Of a stretch of 64,000 nucleotides of DNA, positions 1-8,786 are shown one piece after another. This DNA comes from Ruegeria aquimaris (lineage in GTDB: Bacteria; Pseudomonadota; Alphaproteobacteria; Rhodobacterales; Rhodobacteraceae), in contig NZ_JAOWLB010000002.1 of assembly GCF_025751555.1 (NCBI RefSeq), positions 186,001-250,000 of the forward strand, written 5' to 3'. Each line of letters begins with the position of its first letter. The first letter of the stretch is position 1. Below the pieces are notes generated by a model. That model was not told the origin of the DNA. It saw only the letters and a program-made list of their open reading frames with translations, and did no database searches. A program made the translations under genes and the position numbers.

Positions 1-2
1 CC

Positions 3-53
3 GGACTGACGCCGGAGCAAATCCTGCCCGGCCAGAGGACCGCCAACGGTTAA
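3..53 (+). CDS. Possible C-terminal end of an upstream gene (partial)
   Basis: The first bases read in frame as a short tail (LTPEQILPGQRTANG) ending in a TAA at 51-53, 27 bases before the next gene's start. The reading is open to the window edge. It is too short for any family assignment, and the frame could be open by chance. Confidence 0.25.
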   Translation, partial: GLTPEQILPGQRTANG

Positions 54-80
54 CGGCGGCCGGGTGTTCGAGGGGGCAAG

Positions 81-1949
81 ATGGAACGGCGCATCGCTGC
101 AATCCTGGCCGCCGACATGGTCGGCTTCAGCCGCCTGATCGAGATGGACGAGGCGGGCACGCTGGCGCGGCAGAAACGGCATCGGCTGGAGCTGATCGAC
201 CCCACCATCCGCGACCACCACGGGCGCATCATCAAGCTGACCGGCGACGGGCTGATTGCCGAGTTCAACTCGGTCGTCGAGGCGATGCAGGCCGCGGTGC
301 TGGTGCAGCGCGCCATGCCCGCGCGCGAGGTGGAGGTGCCCGAAGACCGGCGTATCCGCTATCGCATCGCGATCAATCTCGGCGACGTGGTTTTCGACGA
401 GGGCGATATCTATGGCGACGGGGTGAACATCGCCGCGCGACTGGAGGCGCTGGCCGAACCGGGCGGCATCGTGGTCTCGGGCACCGCACATGACATGCTG
501 AAATCGCAGGTCGAGGTCGGGTACCGGCCGCTGGGCGAGAAACGGCTGAAGAATATCTCGACCCCGGTGCGGGTGTTTCAGGTCACCGACGGCGCTCCGG
601 GGTCGAGGAACCCGGCCGCGCGCGGCCGACCCGCGCGCCTGATACTGATCGCATTGATCGCGACGCTCGCGCTTGCCGCCCTGGGCTGGCTCTGGACGCG
701 GCCGGATTTCACTCCGGTCGATCCGGCGGAGATGGCGCTGGAACTGCCGAAAAAACCGTCCATCGCGGTGTTGCCCTTTGAAACGCACGGCGCAGCGGGA
801 TCGCAGGACTGGGTGGCCGAAGCGATCACCGAAAGCGTGATTTCAACCCTGTCGTTTTCCCCCGACATGCTGGTGATCGCGCATTCGACGATGAAAGGGT
901 ACAAGAACCGGCAGGTGAGCGCGACTGACGTCGCCCGCGAGCTGGGGGTGCGCTATATCCTGAGTGGCAGCGTGCTGCGCTCTGGCGAGACGCTGCGGGT
1001 GACCACCGAACTGGCCGACGCGATCAAGGGCCAGCAGATCTGGTCGATCCGCGAAGACAGCAGCATGGACGACCTGCTCGCCTTGCAGGACGGGATATCC
1101 CGGCGCGTGTTCGAGGAGCTTTCGGTATCGTTGACGGTGGGAGAAGGCACCCGAACATGGCTCGAAAGGTCGGGCAGTTTCGAGAATTATGTGGCCCTGG
1201 TCCAGGGACGCGCCGAGTTTCAGAAGTTCAGTCCCGAAGGCCATGCCAATGCCGAACGCCTTTGGGGCGCGCTCTATCGCAAGGAGCCGAACAACGCGTC
1301 GACCAACTACCTGATGGGCTGGCTATTCTGGCACAAGGTCACGCTCGGCCTGTCCGGCGACCCGGCGGCGGACTGGCAAAAGGCGATGGACTTCGCTACG
1401 CGCGCTTTGGAGATTGAGGAAAACGGCGAGTTCTACACGTTGGCGGCAGTCCTCACGCAGGGGTCAGGCCAGCATGACGAGGCCATCGCGCTCGCCGACA
1501 AGGCCATCGCCCTGGCGCCGGGCAGCGCGGATGCGAACGCCTTGGGCGGGTTGGTCAAGGCGACTTCGGGTCAGGCGCACGCGGGGCTGGAATTGATGGA
1601 ACGGGGCATGCGGCTGGAACCCGACTACGCCGAGTGGCTGCCTGCATCCGTCACCTATGCCCGTCTGGAGCTGGGCCTCTACGACGAGGCCCGGAAGCTG
1701 GCGCGTGAGGTTCTGGCATCCGACATCAAGGATGTGCGGGCCAAGCCCCAGGCACAATCCGTTCTGGTGGTTGCCGCTGTTTTCGAGGGCAAGATGGAAG
1801 AGGCGCGCAAGGAGGCCCGAAAGCTGCTCGAGATCTTTCCTAAGGCCAGTGCGGCCTATGGGCGGCAAATGCGCTCGACCCACCGAAACAAGGCGTTCCT
1901 CGAAAAATACCTTGATGCGCTGGTTCAGGCCGGGATACCTGAGAGCTGA
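81..1949 (+). CDS. Class III adenylate/guanylate cyclase with TolB-like and TPR regions
   Basis: A 622-aa signalling enzyme predicted to make cyclic AMP. Residues 1-170 form a class III cyclase domain: metal-binding aspartates D12 (AADMVGFS) and D56 (LTGDG), a substrate lysine at K52, and the transition-state pair N116/R120 (GDGVNIAARLE) are all present, so it should be active. A membrane segment (about 186-206) follows. Next comes a TolB-like stretch (about 225-330, beginning PSIAVLPFE) and then tetratricopeptide-type helical repeats to the C-terminus. This puts the cyclase in the cytoplasm and the sensor part in the periplasm. The ATG at 81 has a GAGGGGG ribosome site. This architecture is common and multi-copy in rhizobia and roseobacters; ligand and target are unknown. 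Confidence 0.85.
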   Translation: MERRIAAILAADMVGFSRLIEMDEAGTLARQKRHRLELIDPTIRDHHGRIIKLTGDGLIAEFNSVVEAMQAAVLVQRAMPAREVEVPEDRRIRYRIAINLGDVVFDEGDIYGDGVNIAARLEALAEPGGIVVSGTAHDMLKSQVEVGYRPLGEKRLKNISTPVRVFQVTDGAPGSRNPAARGRPARLILIALIATLALAALGWLWTRPDFTPVDPAEMALELPKKPSIAVLPFETHGAAGSQDWVAEAITESVISTLSFSPDMLVIAHSTMKGYKNRQVSATDVARELGVRYILSGSVLRSGETLRVTTELADAIKGQQIWSIREDSSMDDLLALQDGISRRVFEELSVSLTVGEGTRTWLERSGSFENYVALVQGRAEFQKFSPEGHANAERLWGALYRKEPNNASTNYLMGWLFWHKVTLGLSGDPAADWQKAMDFATRALEIEENGEFYTLAAVLTQGSGQHDEAIALADKAIALAPGSADANALGGLVKATSGQAHAGLELMERGMRLEPDYAEWLPASVTYARLELGLYDEARKLAREVLASDIKDVRAKPQAQSVLVVAAVFEGKMEEARKEARKLLEIFPKASAAYGRQMRSTHRNKAFLEKYLDALVQAGIPES

Positions 1950-2008
1950 CCGACGGGATCAAAGCTGATTGACGTTCCGCCTGCGGCAAACGTCGGTCGC
2001 CTCCGGCG

Positions 2009-2071
2009 GGAGTATTTGCGACCAGAAAGAAGCCCGAATTGCTGCTGCTTCTTTCTGGTCAAAAATACTCC
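2009..2071. repeat. Inverted copy pair of an intergenic repeat; probable bidirectional terminator
   Basis: Two 25-base arms (2009-2033 and 2047-2071) match at 23 of 25 positions as an inverted repeat around a 13-base loop. The arms carry the core ACCAGAAAGAAGC. The element lies between the convergent cyclase and smpB genes, where a long hairpin would end transcription from both sides. A 24-base identical copy of one arm recurs at 57828-57851. Confidence 0.8.
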
Positions 2072-2098
2072 TGCACGACCTTGCCACCGGGTGCGACC

Positions 2099-2575
2099 TC
2101 AGGAATTTTCCTTCAGCAGGCGCTGTTTCTGGCGGTTCCAGTCGCGTTTGGCCTCGGTTTCGCGCTTGTCGTGGATCTTCTTGCCCTTGGCGATGCCGAG
2201 CTTCATCTTGGCGATGCCCTTGTGATTGAAATAGAGCACCAGCGGCACCAGCGTCATGCCCTTGCGCTGGGTCGCGTTCCAGAAATCGGCCAGTTGCTTG
2301 CGCGAGACCAGCAGCTTGCGGCGGCGGCGTTCCTCGTGCCGGAACATCTTGGCCTGCTCATAGGGTGGGATATAGGAGTTGACCAGCCAAAGCTCGCCGT
2401 TTTCCACGGCGGCGTAGCTGTCGGCAATATTGGTGCCGCTGCCGCGCAGCGCCTTGACCTCTGACCCTTCAAGCACGATGCCGCATTCGACGTCGTCCTC
2501 GATCGCGTAATCGAAGCGCGCGCGCCGGTTCTCGGCAATCACCTTGTAGTTCGGGTCTATCTTCTGCTTGGCCAT
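2099..2575 (-). CDS. smpB: SsrA-binding protein SmpB
   Basis: A 158-aa RNA-binding protein that delivers tmRNA to stalled ribosomes (trans-translation). The length is typical. The oligonucleotide-binding barrel starts at about residue 10 ([13 protein letters not shown]) with the conserved [15 protein letters not shown] stretch. The basic C-terminal tail ([17 protein letters not shown]) is the part that enters the ribosomal mRNA channel. It is a single-gene unit facing the cyclase and sharing the hairpin element at its 3' end. No ssrA gene was seen in the window. Confidence 0.97.
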   Translation of the reverse strand: MAKQKIDPNYKVIAENRRARFDYAIEDDVECGIVLEGSEVKALRGSGTNIADSYAAVENGELWLVNSYIPPYEQAKMFRHEERRRRKLLVSRKQLADFWNATQRKGMTLVPLVLYFNHKGIAKMKLGIAKGKKIHDKRETEAKRDWNRQKQRLLKENS

Positions 2576-2694
2576 GGGGGGCAGATTTAGGCGCGTTCAG
2601 GCGCCCTTGCAAGCGGGGTGGCGCGGTTTCGAGTTGCCAGCCGCCCAGCGCCGCTGCACAAACGGGGCAAACGGACCGGGATGAGGCAAGGCGG

Positions 2695-3411
2695 ATGCGC
2701 GTATTGATCCTGCAACATGCGGAGTTTGAACATGCCGGACGGTTCCGGGCGCTGTTTGCGCGCGAGGGGATCGATACGCGAGCCGTGCTGATGCCCGAGG
2801 CGGAGCACCTGCCGCCGCTCGATACATTCGACGCGCTCTGGGTGCTGGGCGGGGTGATGCAGGTCTGGGAGACCGACAAATATCCCTGGCTGCTGGACGA
2901 GCTGGACCTGATCCGCCGTGCGGTTGAAGCGGGCAAGCCCTATTTCGGGATCTGTTTCGGCCACCAGTTGCTGGCCGCCGCTCTGGGTGGTGAGGTTGGG
3001 CTATCGGAGGTGGCGGAGTTCGGGGTGATCCCGGTGCGCCGGTCGGGGCCGCAGGCAGGGTTGCTGGAGGGGCTGCCCGAGGCATTTCCCGTGTTCAGCT
3101 GGCATTCAGCAGAGGTCAAGGCGCTGCCGCCGGGCTATGCGCCGCTGGCCGAGACCGGCGATTGCGGCAACCAGCACATGACCGGCGCGGGCGCGGTGGG
3201 CTCGGTGCAGTTCCATCCCGAGATCGACACCGCGACGATGCGCGACTGGTTCGCCAGCCCCGGCGTGATCGAAGACCTGAAGCCGAAGCTGGGCCCCGAC
3301 CCGGAGCGGGTGATGATCGAGATGCTGGAGCGGCACGAGGCCGAGCTGTCACTTCTGGCCGAGACGCTGTTTGCCAATTGGCTGGCGCGCGCGCGCGCCA
3401 GCCTTGGCTGA
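2695..3411 (+). CDS. Class I glutamine amidotransferase-like protein
   Basis: A 238-aa protein of the GMP-synthase-like amidotransferase group. The catalytic triad is visible: nucleophile C87 in the elbow PYFGICFGHQ, and H174/E176 in VQFHPEID. The family splits glutamine or a gamma-glutamyl compound, but stand-alone members without a synthetase partner have varied roles, for example gamma-glutamyl-polyamine hydrolysis or detoxification. It is divergent from smpB and converges on the amidohydrolase, with 2 bases between the stop codons. The specific substrate cannot be read from the sequence. Confidence 0.85.
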   Translation: MRVLILQHAEFEHAGRFRALFAREGIDTRAVLMPEAEHLPPLDTFDALWVLGGVMQVWETDKYPWLLDELDLIRRAVEAGKPYFGICFGHQLLAAALGGEVGLSEVAEFGVIPVRRSGPQAGLLEGLPEAFPVFSWHSAEVKALPPGYAPLAETGDCGNQHMTGAGAVGSVQFHPEIDTATMRDWFASPGVIEDLKPKLGPDPERVMIEMLERHEAELSLLAETLFANWLARARASLG

Positions 3412-3413
3412 GG

Positions 3414-5078
3414 TTACACCTCCCAGACCGGGACGCCCTCGCTGAGGGTTATGGCGGCGCGGGCCTGGTCCAGCTCCTCTGGCGGGATCGCTTCCAGATC
3501 GCGGTCCATGATCACGATATCGGCGAGGTATCCGGTGGTCAGCTTGCCGGTGCGATCCTCGGCGAACCCCGCATAGGCGCCGCCCCAGGTGTAGCCGTGC
3601 AGCGCTTCATGCAGGGTGCTGGCATGGGCGGGGTCGCCCTCCCGCCAGGGCTGGCGCAGTACCGCCGCCTTGACCCCGCGCATCGGGTTCAGGTCCGACA
3701 CCGGCCAGTCCGAGGCAAAGGCGATGGGCACGCCCTCGGCCCGCAGGTAGGAGACCGGGAAGGCCCAGGGCCAGCGCGCTTCGCCCACCTTGGTGGTCCA
3801 GGGGTCGAGCGGGAAATCCATCGCGCCGGGCGGGTGCGGCGGCTGCATCGAGGCGACCACGCCCAGTTCGCGGAAGCGCGGCAGGTCGTCGGGGTGCAGC
3901 ACCTCGATATGTTCGATCCGGTGGCGCGAATCGCGCGGGCCGTTGGCGCGGCGCGCGGCCTCGTAGCCGTCGAGCACCCGGCGCACGGCGCCATCGCCGA
4001 TGGCATGGACCGAGATTTGCAGGCCGCGCCGGTCTGCGTCGATGGCAGCCTCGGTGAAGCGTTCGGCCGAATGCAGCGGCTCGCCGCGCCAGCCGGGGCG
4101 GTCGGCGTAATCCTCGATCATGACGGCGGTGGAGCTGTCGACCACCCCGTCCATGAACATCTTGACCCGCCGCGCGCTGAGCCGGTCGGTGGCGAATTCG
4201 GCGGCCAGTTCCGATGCATCAGCCAGCGACGAGATCGGTTTCGATGGCGTCAGGTGGAACGGGATCTCGGTGCGGCAGATCAGGTCGCCCGCCTGTTCGA
4301 TCTCGCGCAGCAGATCGAGCTGGTAACGGTTGCCGTCCATGTTGTGCAGGCTGGTGAAGCCGTAGGAGGCGCAGAGTTTCAGCCCGTCGCGCATCACCGC
4401 CAGGTCGGCGGCGCGCTGTGCGGGGGTGGGCGGCGTTTCGGGTTCGACGCCCAGCAGGCCCAGGCTTTCGCGCCCGCCCGAGGAGCGCAGCGCCATCACC
4501 GGGTCAAAAGCCGCGTGTTCGCGCAGCTCGCCCGAGGCGGTGCCGTCGGGGGCCATCACCACCTCGTTGCCAGGCGGAGTGTCGCGGCCATGCATCAGAC
4601 CGGCGGCGGTCAGCGCGGCGGTATTGGCCCAGGCGGTGTGGTGATCGCCCGCAAACAGGATCAGCGGCCGGTCGGCCAGCGCCTGGTCAAGCAGTTGGCG
4701 GGTGGTGGTGACACCCTCGCCGAACAGGTTGTAATCGGCGGCCTTGCAGATCAGCAGCGCCTCTTGCGGGTTTGCCCTGGCATACGGCTGCACCTTGTCG
4801 CGCAGCGCGGCCAGGCCGCGTACGCCGTCGAGTTGCAAGAAACGCTGGCCAAAGGCCCCGGCAAAGAGGTGCAGATGCGCCTCGACCAGGCCGGGCAGCA
4901 CCGTGCCGCCCTGCGCGTCGATCCGGCGCGCGCCGGGGGCGGCCAGTGCGGCGATATCGGCGTTCGCGCCGACCGCCAGAATGCGCCCACCCGAGACGGC
5001 AAGCGCCTCGGCGCGGGGATTGGCCGGATCCATCGTCAGGACCCGGCCGTTCAGGATCACCAGATCGGCGTTGCTCAT
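3414..5078 (-). CDS. Amidohydrolase family 3 (YtcJ-like) metal-dependent hydrolase
   Basis: A 554-aa metal-dependent hydrolase of the YtcJ/exoenzyme-regulatory-protein type. The metal-binding HxH is H68/H70 (EAHLH). Further motifs are HAIGDGAVRRVLDGYE, RIEHIEV and the late FASDWPVS aspartate. It has no signal peptide, so it should be cytoplasmic. Members act on cyclic amides, ureides or N-formyl/N-acyl amines; the true substrate here is unknown. It is the second gene of a leftward operon: its ATG overlaps the stop of the TetR gene as ATGA, and AAAGGAAG serves as ribosome site. Its position opposite the transporter suggests a role in the same pathway. Confidence 0.85.
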   Translation of the reverse strand: MSNADLVILNGRVLTMDPANPRAEALAVSGGRILAVGANADIAALAAPGARRIDAQGGTVLPGLVEAHLHLFAGAFGQRFLQLDGVRGLAALRDKVQPYARANPQEALLICKAADYNLFGEGVTTTRQLLDQALADRPLILFAGDHHTAWANTAALTAAGLMHGRDTPPGNEVVMAPDGTASGELREHAAFDPVMALRSSGGRESLGLLGVEPETPPTPAQRAADLAVMRDGLKLCASYGFTSLHNMDGNRYQLDLLREIEQAGDLICRTEIPFHLTPSKPISSLADASELAAEFATDRLSARRVKMFMDGVVDSSTAVMIEDYADRPGWRGEPLHSAERFTEAAIDADRRGLQISVHAIGDGAVRRVLDGYEAARRANGPRDSRHRIEHIEVLHPDDLPRFRELGVVASMQPPHPPGAMDFPLDPWTTKVGEARWPWAFPVSYLRAEGVPIAFASDWPVSDLNPMRGVKAAVLRQPWREGDPAHASTLHEALHGYTWGGAYAGFAEDRTGKLTTGYLADIVIMDRDLEAIPPEELDQARAAITLSEGVPVWEV

Positions 5079-5788
5079 CGAGCTTCCTTTGTGCGTTTGA
5101 GAGGAGAGGTGGCGGCGAAGCCGTCGTCGAACACGAGCGCGACCAGCGCGGTTATGGCCTGCATGACCTCGGCCCGATGGGCGTCGAATGTCATCGCGTC
5201 ATTCTTGATGTAAGAGAAATAGCGCATGGTCCAGGTGTCGTAGAACAGCCGCGACAGCACATCCGGGTCAGGCGCTGTGCCATTGCGCAGCACCATGTCG
5301 TAATCGCACATGAACGTGCCGATCAGCTTGCGGAGTTCCTGATCGGAATTGGTGAACTCGCGTTCGAATTCGGACTGCGGGCGCCGGATATTGGCCGCCT
5401 CGGCATAGCGCCAGACCCGTTTTCCGGCGATCTGCATGGTCTTGGCCGTCAGGTCGACGAGAAAGGCGCCCAGAACCTCGGCAAAGGGCCGGCCGGTTTC
5501 GCGTGGCAGGTTCATGTGGTTGGTCCGCTCGCGCTCGGCCCCTTCGAAGATCAGCGCGCTGAGGATGTTTTCCTTGGAGCCGAAGTAATTAGACACCGTT
5601 GGCGGCGACACCCCGGTCTCCTGCGCGATGTCGGCCAGGGTGGTGGCATCGAACCCGTTGATTGCGAACAGGTGCCCGGCGGCATCCAGAATCTCCTGCC
5701 TGCGGCGGGCCTTTTTCCGGCCGCGCAGACCGGTTTCAGAGCTTTCGCCCGGGTCGACCTGATCACTATTTGGGCGCTCGAATGCCAA
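5075..5788 (-). CDS. TetR/AcrR-family transcriptional regulator
   Basis: A 237-aa regulator with an N-terminal TetR helix-turn-helix at about residues 26-75 (RRRQEILDAAGHLFAINGFD, then LADIAQETGVSPPTVSNYFG). The remainder is the helical ligand/dimer domain. It is divergent from the ABC transporter operon and co-transcribed with the amidohydrolase. The intergenic palindrome at 5831-5856 is the obvious operator, so it most likely represses both arms until a pathway substrate binds. The ligand is unknown; the local genes suggest an amine or amide. Confidence 0.92.
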   Translation of the reverse strand: MAFERPNSDQVDPGESSETGLRGRKKARRRQEILDAAGHLFAINGFDATTLADIAQETGVSPPTVSNYFGSKENILSALIFEGAERERTNHMNLPRETGRPFAEVLGAFLVDLTAKTMQIAGKRVWRYAEAANIRRPQSEFEREFTNSDQELRKLIGTFMCDYDMVLRNGTAPDPDVLSRLFYDTWTMRYFSYIKNDAMTFDAHRAEVMQAITALVALVFDDGFAATSPLKRTKEAR

Positions 5789-5830
5789 GCCGATTTTCCA
5801 CGCAAAAAAGTTTTTCCAGTAAAATTTTTT

Positions 5831-5856
5831 TATTGACTAAAATATTTTTGTCAATA
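5831..5856. promoter_or_regulatory. Near-perfect 26-bp palindrome, likely TetR operator with divergent -35 boxes
   Basis: The two 13-base halves match at 12 of 13 positions as an inverted repeat (outer arms TATTGAC / GTCAATA). The site is the most AT-rich spot in its neighbourhood and lies between the TetR gene and the transporter operon. TTGACT on the plus strand and TTGACA on the minus strand, both resembling -35 boxes, lie inside the arms, so bound repressor would block both promoters. Confidence 0.75.
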
Positions 5857-5906
5857 GCACTTTACTGCAAGAACGTGTTCCGCCCGCAGCAACCCAAAGG
5901 CCATTC

Positions 5907-6968
5907 ATGATCGAAATCGACAAGGTGACGAAGACTTTTGGCGCGGGCGATGCCGCGTTTACCGCGTTGCGCGATGTCAGTGTCACGATCCGGGAAAACG
6001 AGTTCTTTACGCTGCTGGGGCCGTCGGGCTGCGGCAAGACCACATTGCTGCGCCTGATTGCGGGGTTCGAGCCGCCGACCATCGGCGCCATCCGGCTGAG
6101 CGGGCGCGACATCACCCGGCTGCCGCCGAACCAGCGGCCAGTGAACACGGTGTTCCAGAACTATGCCCTGTTCCCGCATATGAGCGTGGCGGGCAACATC
6201 GCCTTTGGGCTGGAGATGCTGGGCAAGCCCAAGGACGAGATCGCAAAGACGGTCGACGAGATGTTGCGGCTGGTGCGGATGGAAGAGCTGAAGCATCGCA
6301 AGACCTCGGAAATCTCGGGCGGGCAGCAGCAGCGGGTAGCGCTGGCACGGGCGCTGGCGCCGCACCCCGAGGTGCTGTTGCTGGACGAGCCGCTGAGCGC
6401 GCTGGACCTGAAGCTGCGCAAGGAGATGCAGATCGAGCTGAAACGGTTGCAGAGCGAGACCGGGATCACCTTTGTCTTTGTCACCCATGACCAGGAAGAG
6501 GCGCTAACCATGTCGGACCGGATCGCGGTAATGAGCGGCGGGCGGATCCTGCAAATCGGGAACCCGCGCGAGATCTACGAGCGGCCCTCGGAACGGTTCG
6601 TGGCGAACTTCATCGGCGAATCGAACTTTTTGAACGGGCAGTTGTCGGCCGGGTCGGTGACGCTGGAGGCGGGCGGGACATTCACAGTCGAGCCGCCGCA
6701 GGGCGTGGCCGATGGCAAGGTCAGCGTGCTGATCCGGCCCGAACATGTGACCCTGGCAGGAACCGGCACCAAAGGTGCCGCGCTGACCGCCACGGTGGAG
6801 AACGTGGTGTACTCGGGCGAGGCGACGGTGGCGCATCTGAAGCTGACGACCGGCGAGGCGATCAAGGCGCGGGCCTCGAACCAACCCGGCGCGGGCGGCG
6901 CGCTGGAGATCGGCGCGCAGGTGGGCCTGTCGGTGGCGCCGGGCGCGGTCACGGTGCTGGTGGACTAG
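5907..6968 (+). CDS. Spermidine/putrescine-type ABC transporter, ATP-binding protein (PotA/PotG-like)
   Basis: A 353-aa ATPase energising import. Walker A is GPSGCGKTT (38-46), the ABC signature is [15 protein letters not shown] (136-150), Walker B is LLLDEP (157-162), and the switch histidine is in [14 protein letters not shown]. The C-terminal third is a TOBE regulatory domain (ESNFLNG onward; IRPEHV). Length and motifs fit the polyamine/PotA group. It is the first gene of the rightward operon, with AAAGG as ribosome site, downstream of the palindromic operator. Putrescine, spermidine and other small cations or amides are all possible substrates. Confidence 0.93.
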   Translation: MIEIDKVTKTFGAGDAAFTALRDVSVTIRENEFFTLLGPSGCGKTTLLRLIAGFEPPTIGAIRLSGRDITRLPPNQRPVNTVFQNYALFPHMSVAGNIAFGLEMLGKPKDEIAKTVDEMLRLVRMEELKHRKTSEISGGQQQRVALARALAPHPEVLLLDEPLSALDLKLRKEMQIELKRLQSETGITFVFVTHDQEEALTMSDRIAVMSGGRILQIGNPREIYERPSERFVANFIGESNFLNGQLSAGSVTLEAGGTFTVEPPQGVADGKVSVLIRPEHVTLAGTGTKGAALTATVENVVYSGEATVAHLKLTTGEAIKARASNQPGAGGALEIGAQVGLSVAPGAVTVLVD

Positions 6969-6972
6969 GCGC

Positions 6973-7905
6973 ATGAGCGAACAGGCCACATATCGTCCCG
7001 GAGAGCTGGAGGCCGAAGCCCAGGCCGCCGACAACCGCAACCGCTGGATACTGGCGCTGCCGGCTGTCGTCATCATCACGCTGGCGGCGGCGGGGCCGCT
7101 ATTGGTGATGGTGGTCTATTCCTTTCTGACGCCGGGCGATTACGGCAATGTCGTGTGGAAATTCTCGCTGGAAGGCTGGATGAACACGCTGGTGCAGCGG
7201 GATATCTTTGACGACACGCTGATCTGGGCCGATGCGCATCTGTCGATCTTCTGGCGGTCGTTCTCGCTGTCGCTGATCACCACGGTGCTGACGCTGATCT
7301 TTGGTGTGCCGACGGCCTGGTTCATCGCCACAAGGCCGCCCGGCAAGCGCGAATTCTGGCTGTTCCTGATCACCGTGCCATTCTGGACCAACCTGTTGGT
7401 GCGGACCATCGCCATTCAGGAGCTGTTGCGGTCGGAAGGGGTGATCAACCTGATCCTGCTGAAGCTGGGGATCATCGACGCGCCGATCCAGATGATGTTC
7501 ACCAATTTCGCCATCGGTTTCGGCATGACCTATGTCTATCTGCCGCTGATGGTGCTGCCGGTCTATGCGGCGGTGGACAAGCTGGATTTCCGCCTCGTCG
7601 AGGCGGCGCATGATCTCTATGCCGGGCGCTGGACCGCGTTCCGCCGGGTGATCCTGCCGCTGATCAAGCCGGGGATCATCGCGGGCTCGATCCTGGTCTT
7701 CATCCCCTCTCTGGGCGCCTATGTGACACCCCGGGTGCTGGGCGGCGGCAAGAACCTGATGTTCGGCAACCTGATCGAGTTGCAGTTCGGCCAGGGCCGC
7801 AACTGGCCGCTGGGGGCTGCGCTGTCGCTGATGCTGATGGCGGCGGTGATGATTGCGCTGATGTGGTATGTCCGGGTGACTTCAAGGGAGCAATCCGATG
7901 GCTGA
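6973..7905 (+). CDS. ABC transporter permease (PotB/PotH-like)
   Basis: A 310-aa inner-membrane permease with a hydrophilic N-terminal tail (about 25 residues) and six predicted membrane helices. The cytoplasmic EAA loop that docks on the ATPase is clear (EAAHDLYAGRWTAFRRVILP, near residue 212). It starts 4 bases after the ATPase gene and overlaps the next permease by 8 bases, indicating translational coupling. Together with the second permease it forms the heterodimeric channel of a polyamine-type importer. Confidence 0.93.
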   Translation: MSEQATYRPGELEAEAQAADNRNRWILALPAVVIITLAAAGPLLVMVVYSFLTPGDYGNVVWKFSLEGWMNTLVQRDIFDDTLIWADAHLSIFWRSFSLSLITTVLTLIFGVPTAWFIATRPPGKREFWLFLITVPFWTNLLVRTIAIQELLRSEGVINLILLKLGIIDAPIQMMFTNFAIGFGMTYVYLPLMVLPVYAAVDKLDFRLVEAAHDLYAGRWTAFRRVILPLIKPGIIAGSILVFIPSLGAYVTPRVLGGGKNLMFGNLIELQFGQGRNWPLGAALSLMLMAAVMIALMWYVRVTSREQSDG

Positions 7906-8722
7906 CGCGCGCCCGCAAAAACCGCAAAAGGGCTATTCGGTCCGCACCCTGCCCGGCTTCGCTGTCGTGGCGATCTTTACCCTGATCACGCTTTACGCGC
8001 CGATCGCCATCCTGGTCACGTTTTCGTTCAACGCGGGCACCTCGATGGCGATCTGGGAGGGGTTCAGCCTGCGCTGGTACCAGCAGGCCGCCGCCAACGA
8101 GGCGGTACAGGATGCCGCCGTGCGGTCGCTGTTCCTGGCGCTGGTCGCGGCTTCGGTGGCGACGGTGGCCGCCACCATGGCGGCGCTGGCCACCACCCGG
8201 ACGCGCCATTTCCCGGGCAAGACGATGATCTATGCGCTGATCAACCAGCCGCTGATGGTGCCCGAGATCGTCACCGCCGTGGCGCTGTTGATCGTGTTCG
8301 CGGCGATCAAGGTCTGGACCGGGCATACCAGCATGATCTACCTGATCGTCGCCCATACCGCGTTCTGCGTGCCCTTTGCCTATCTGCCGATCCGCGCCCG
8401 GCTGGAGACCATGGACACCTCGCTGGAGACCGCCGCGCAGGATCTCTATGCCTCGCGCTGGCTGACCTTTCGCCGGGTGACCCTGCCGTTGATGTGGCCT
8501 GGGATCGTGGCCGGGCTGATGCTGGCCTTTGTCATCTCTCTGGATGACGTGGTGATCACAGAGTTCGTGAAATCCGCTGGACAGGAAACCTTGCCCACCT
8601 TCATGCTGGGACAGCTACGCCGGGTGGTTACGCCCGAGGTCAACGCGATCTCGACCGTGATCCTGCTGGCGGGCGCGATCCTGGTATCGCTGTTCTTCCG
8701 CCTGACCTCGAAACGGGGTTAG
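7898..8722 (+). CDS. ABC transporter permease (PotC/PotI-like)
   Basis: A 274-aa inner-membrane permease and partner of the preceding gene. It has six membrane helices, the first at about residues 22-45, and an EAA loop (ETAAQDLYASRWLTFRRVTLP). The conserved SLDDVVITEF segment near the C-terminal end is typical of PotC/PotI permeases. Its start lies inside the end of the upstream gene. The 64-base gap to the binding-protein gene contains a small GC hairpin (8734-8750). Confidence 0.93.
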   Translation: MADARPQKPQKGYSVRTLPGFAVVAIFTLITLYAPIAILVTFSFNAGTSMAIWEGFSLRWYQQAAANEAVQDAAVRSLFLALVAASVATVAATMAALATTRTRHFPGKTMIYALINQPLMVPEIVTAVALLIVFAAIKVWTGHTSMIYLIVAHTAFCVPFAYLPIRARLETMDTSLETAAQDLYASRWLTFRRVTLPLMWPGIVAGLMLAFVISLDDVVITEFVKSAGQETLPTFMLGQLRRVVTPEVNAISTVILLAGAILVSLFFRLTSKRG

Positions 8723-8733
8723 GCGCCTCTCAA

Positions 8734-8750
8734 CCGGCCGCCAGAGCCGG
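8734..8750 (+). other. Small intercistronic hairpin before the binding-protein gene
   Basis: CCGGC and GCCGG form a 5-bp stem around a 7-base loop between the permease and the binding-protein gene. Such hairpins often protect or partly terminate the message so the binding protein can be made in excess. No T-run follows, so it is not a strong terminator. Short stems arise easily in GC-rich DNA. Confidence 0.35.
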
Positions 8751-8786
8751 AACCAAACTCAACGGACCAACAAGGAGAGAACATCC

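Noticed and set aside
3162-5213. A plus-strand open frame of about 680 codons opposite the amidohydrolase
   Set aside because: Overlaps the amidotransferase in another frame and mirrors the amidohydrolase; its composition is that of a shadow.
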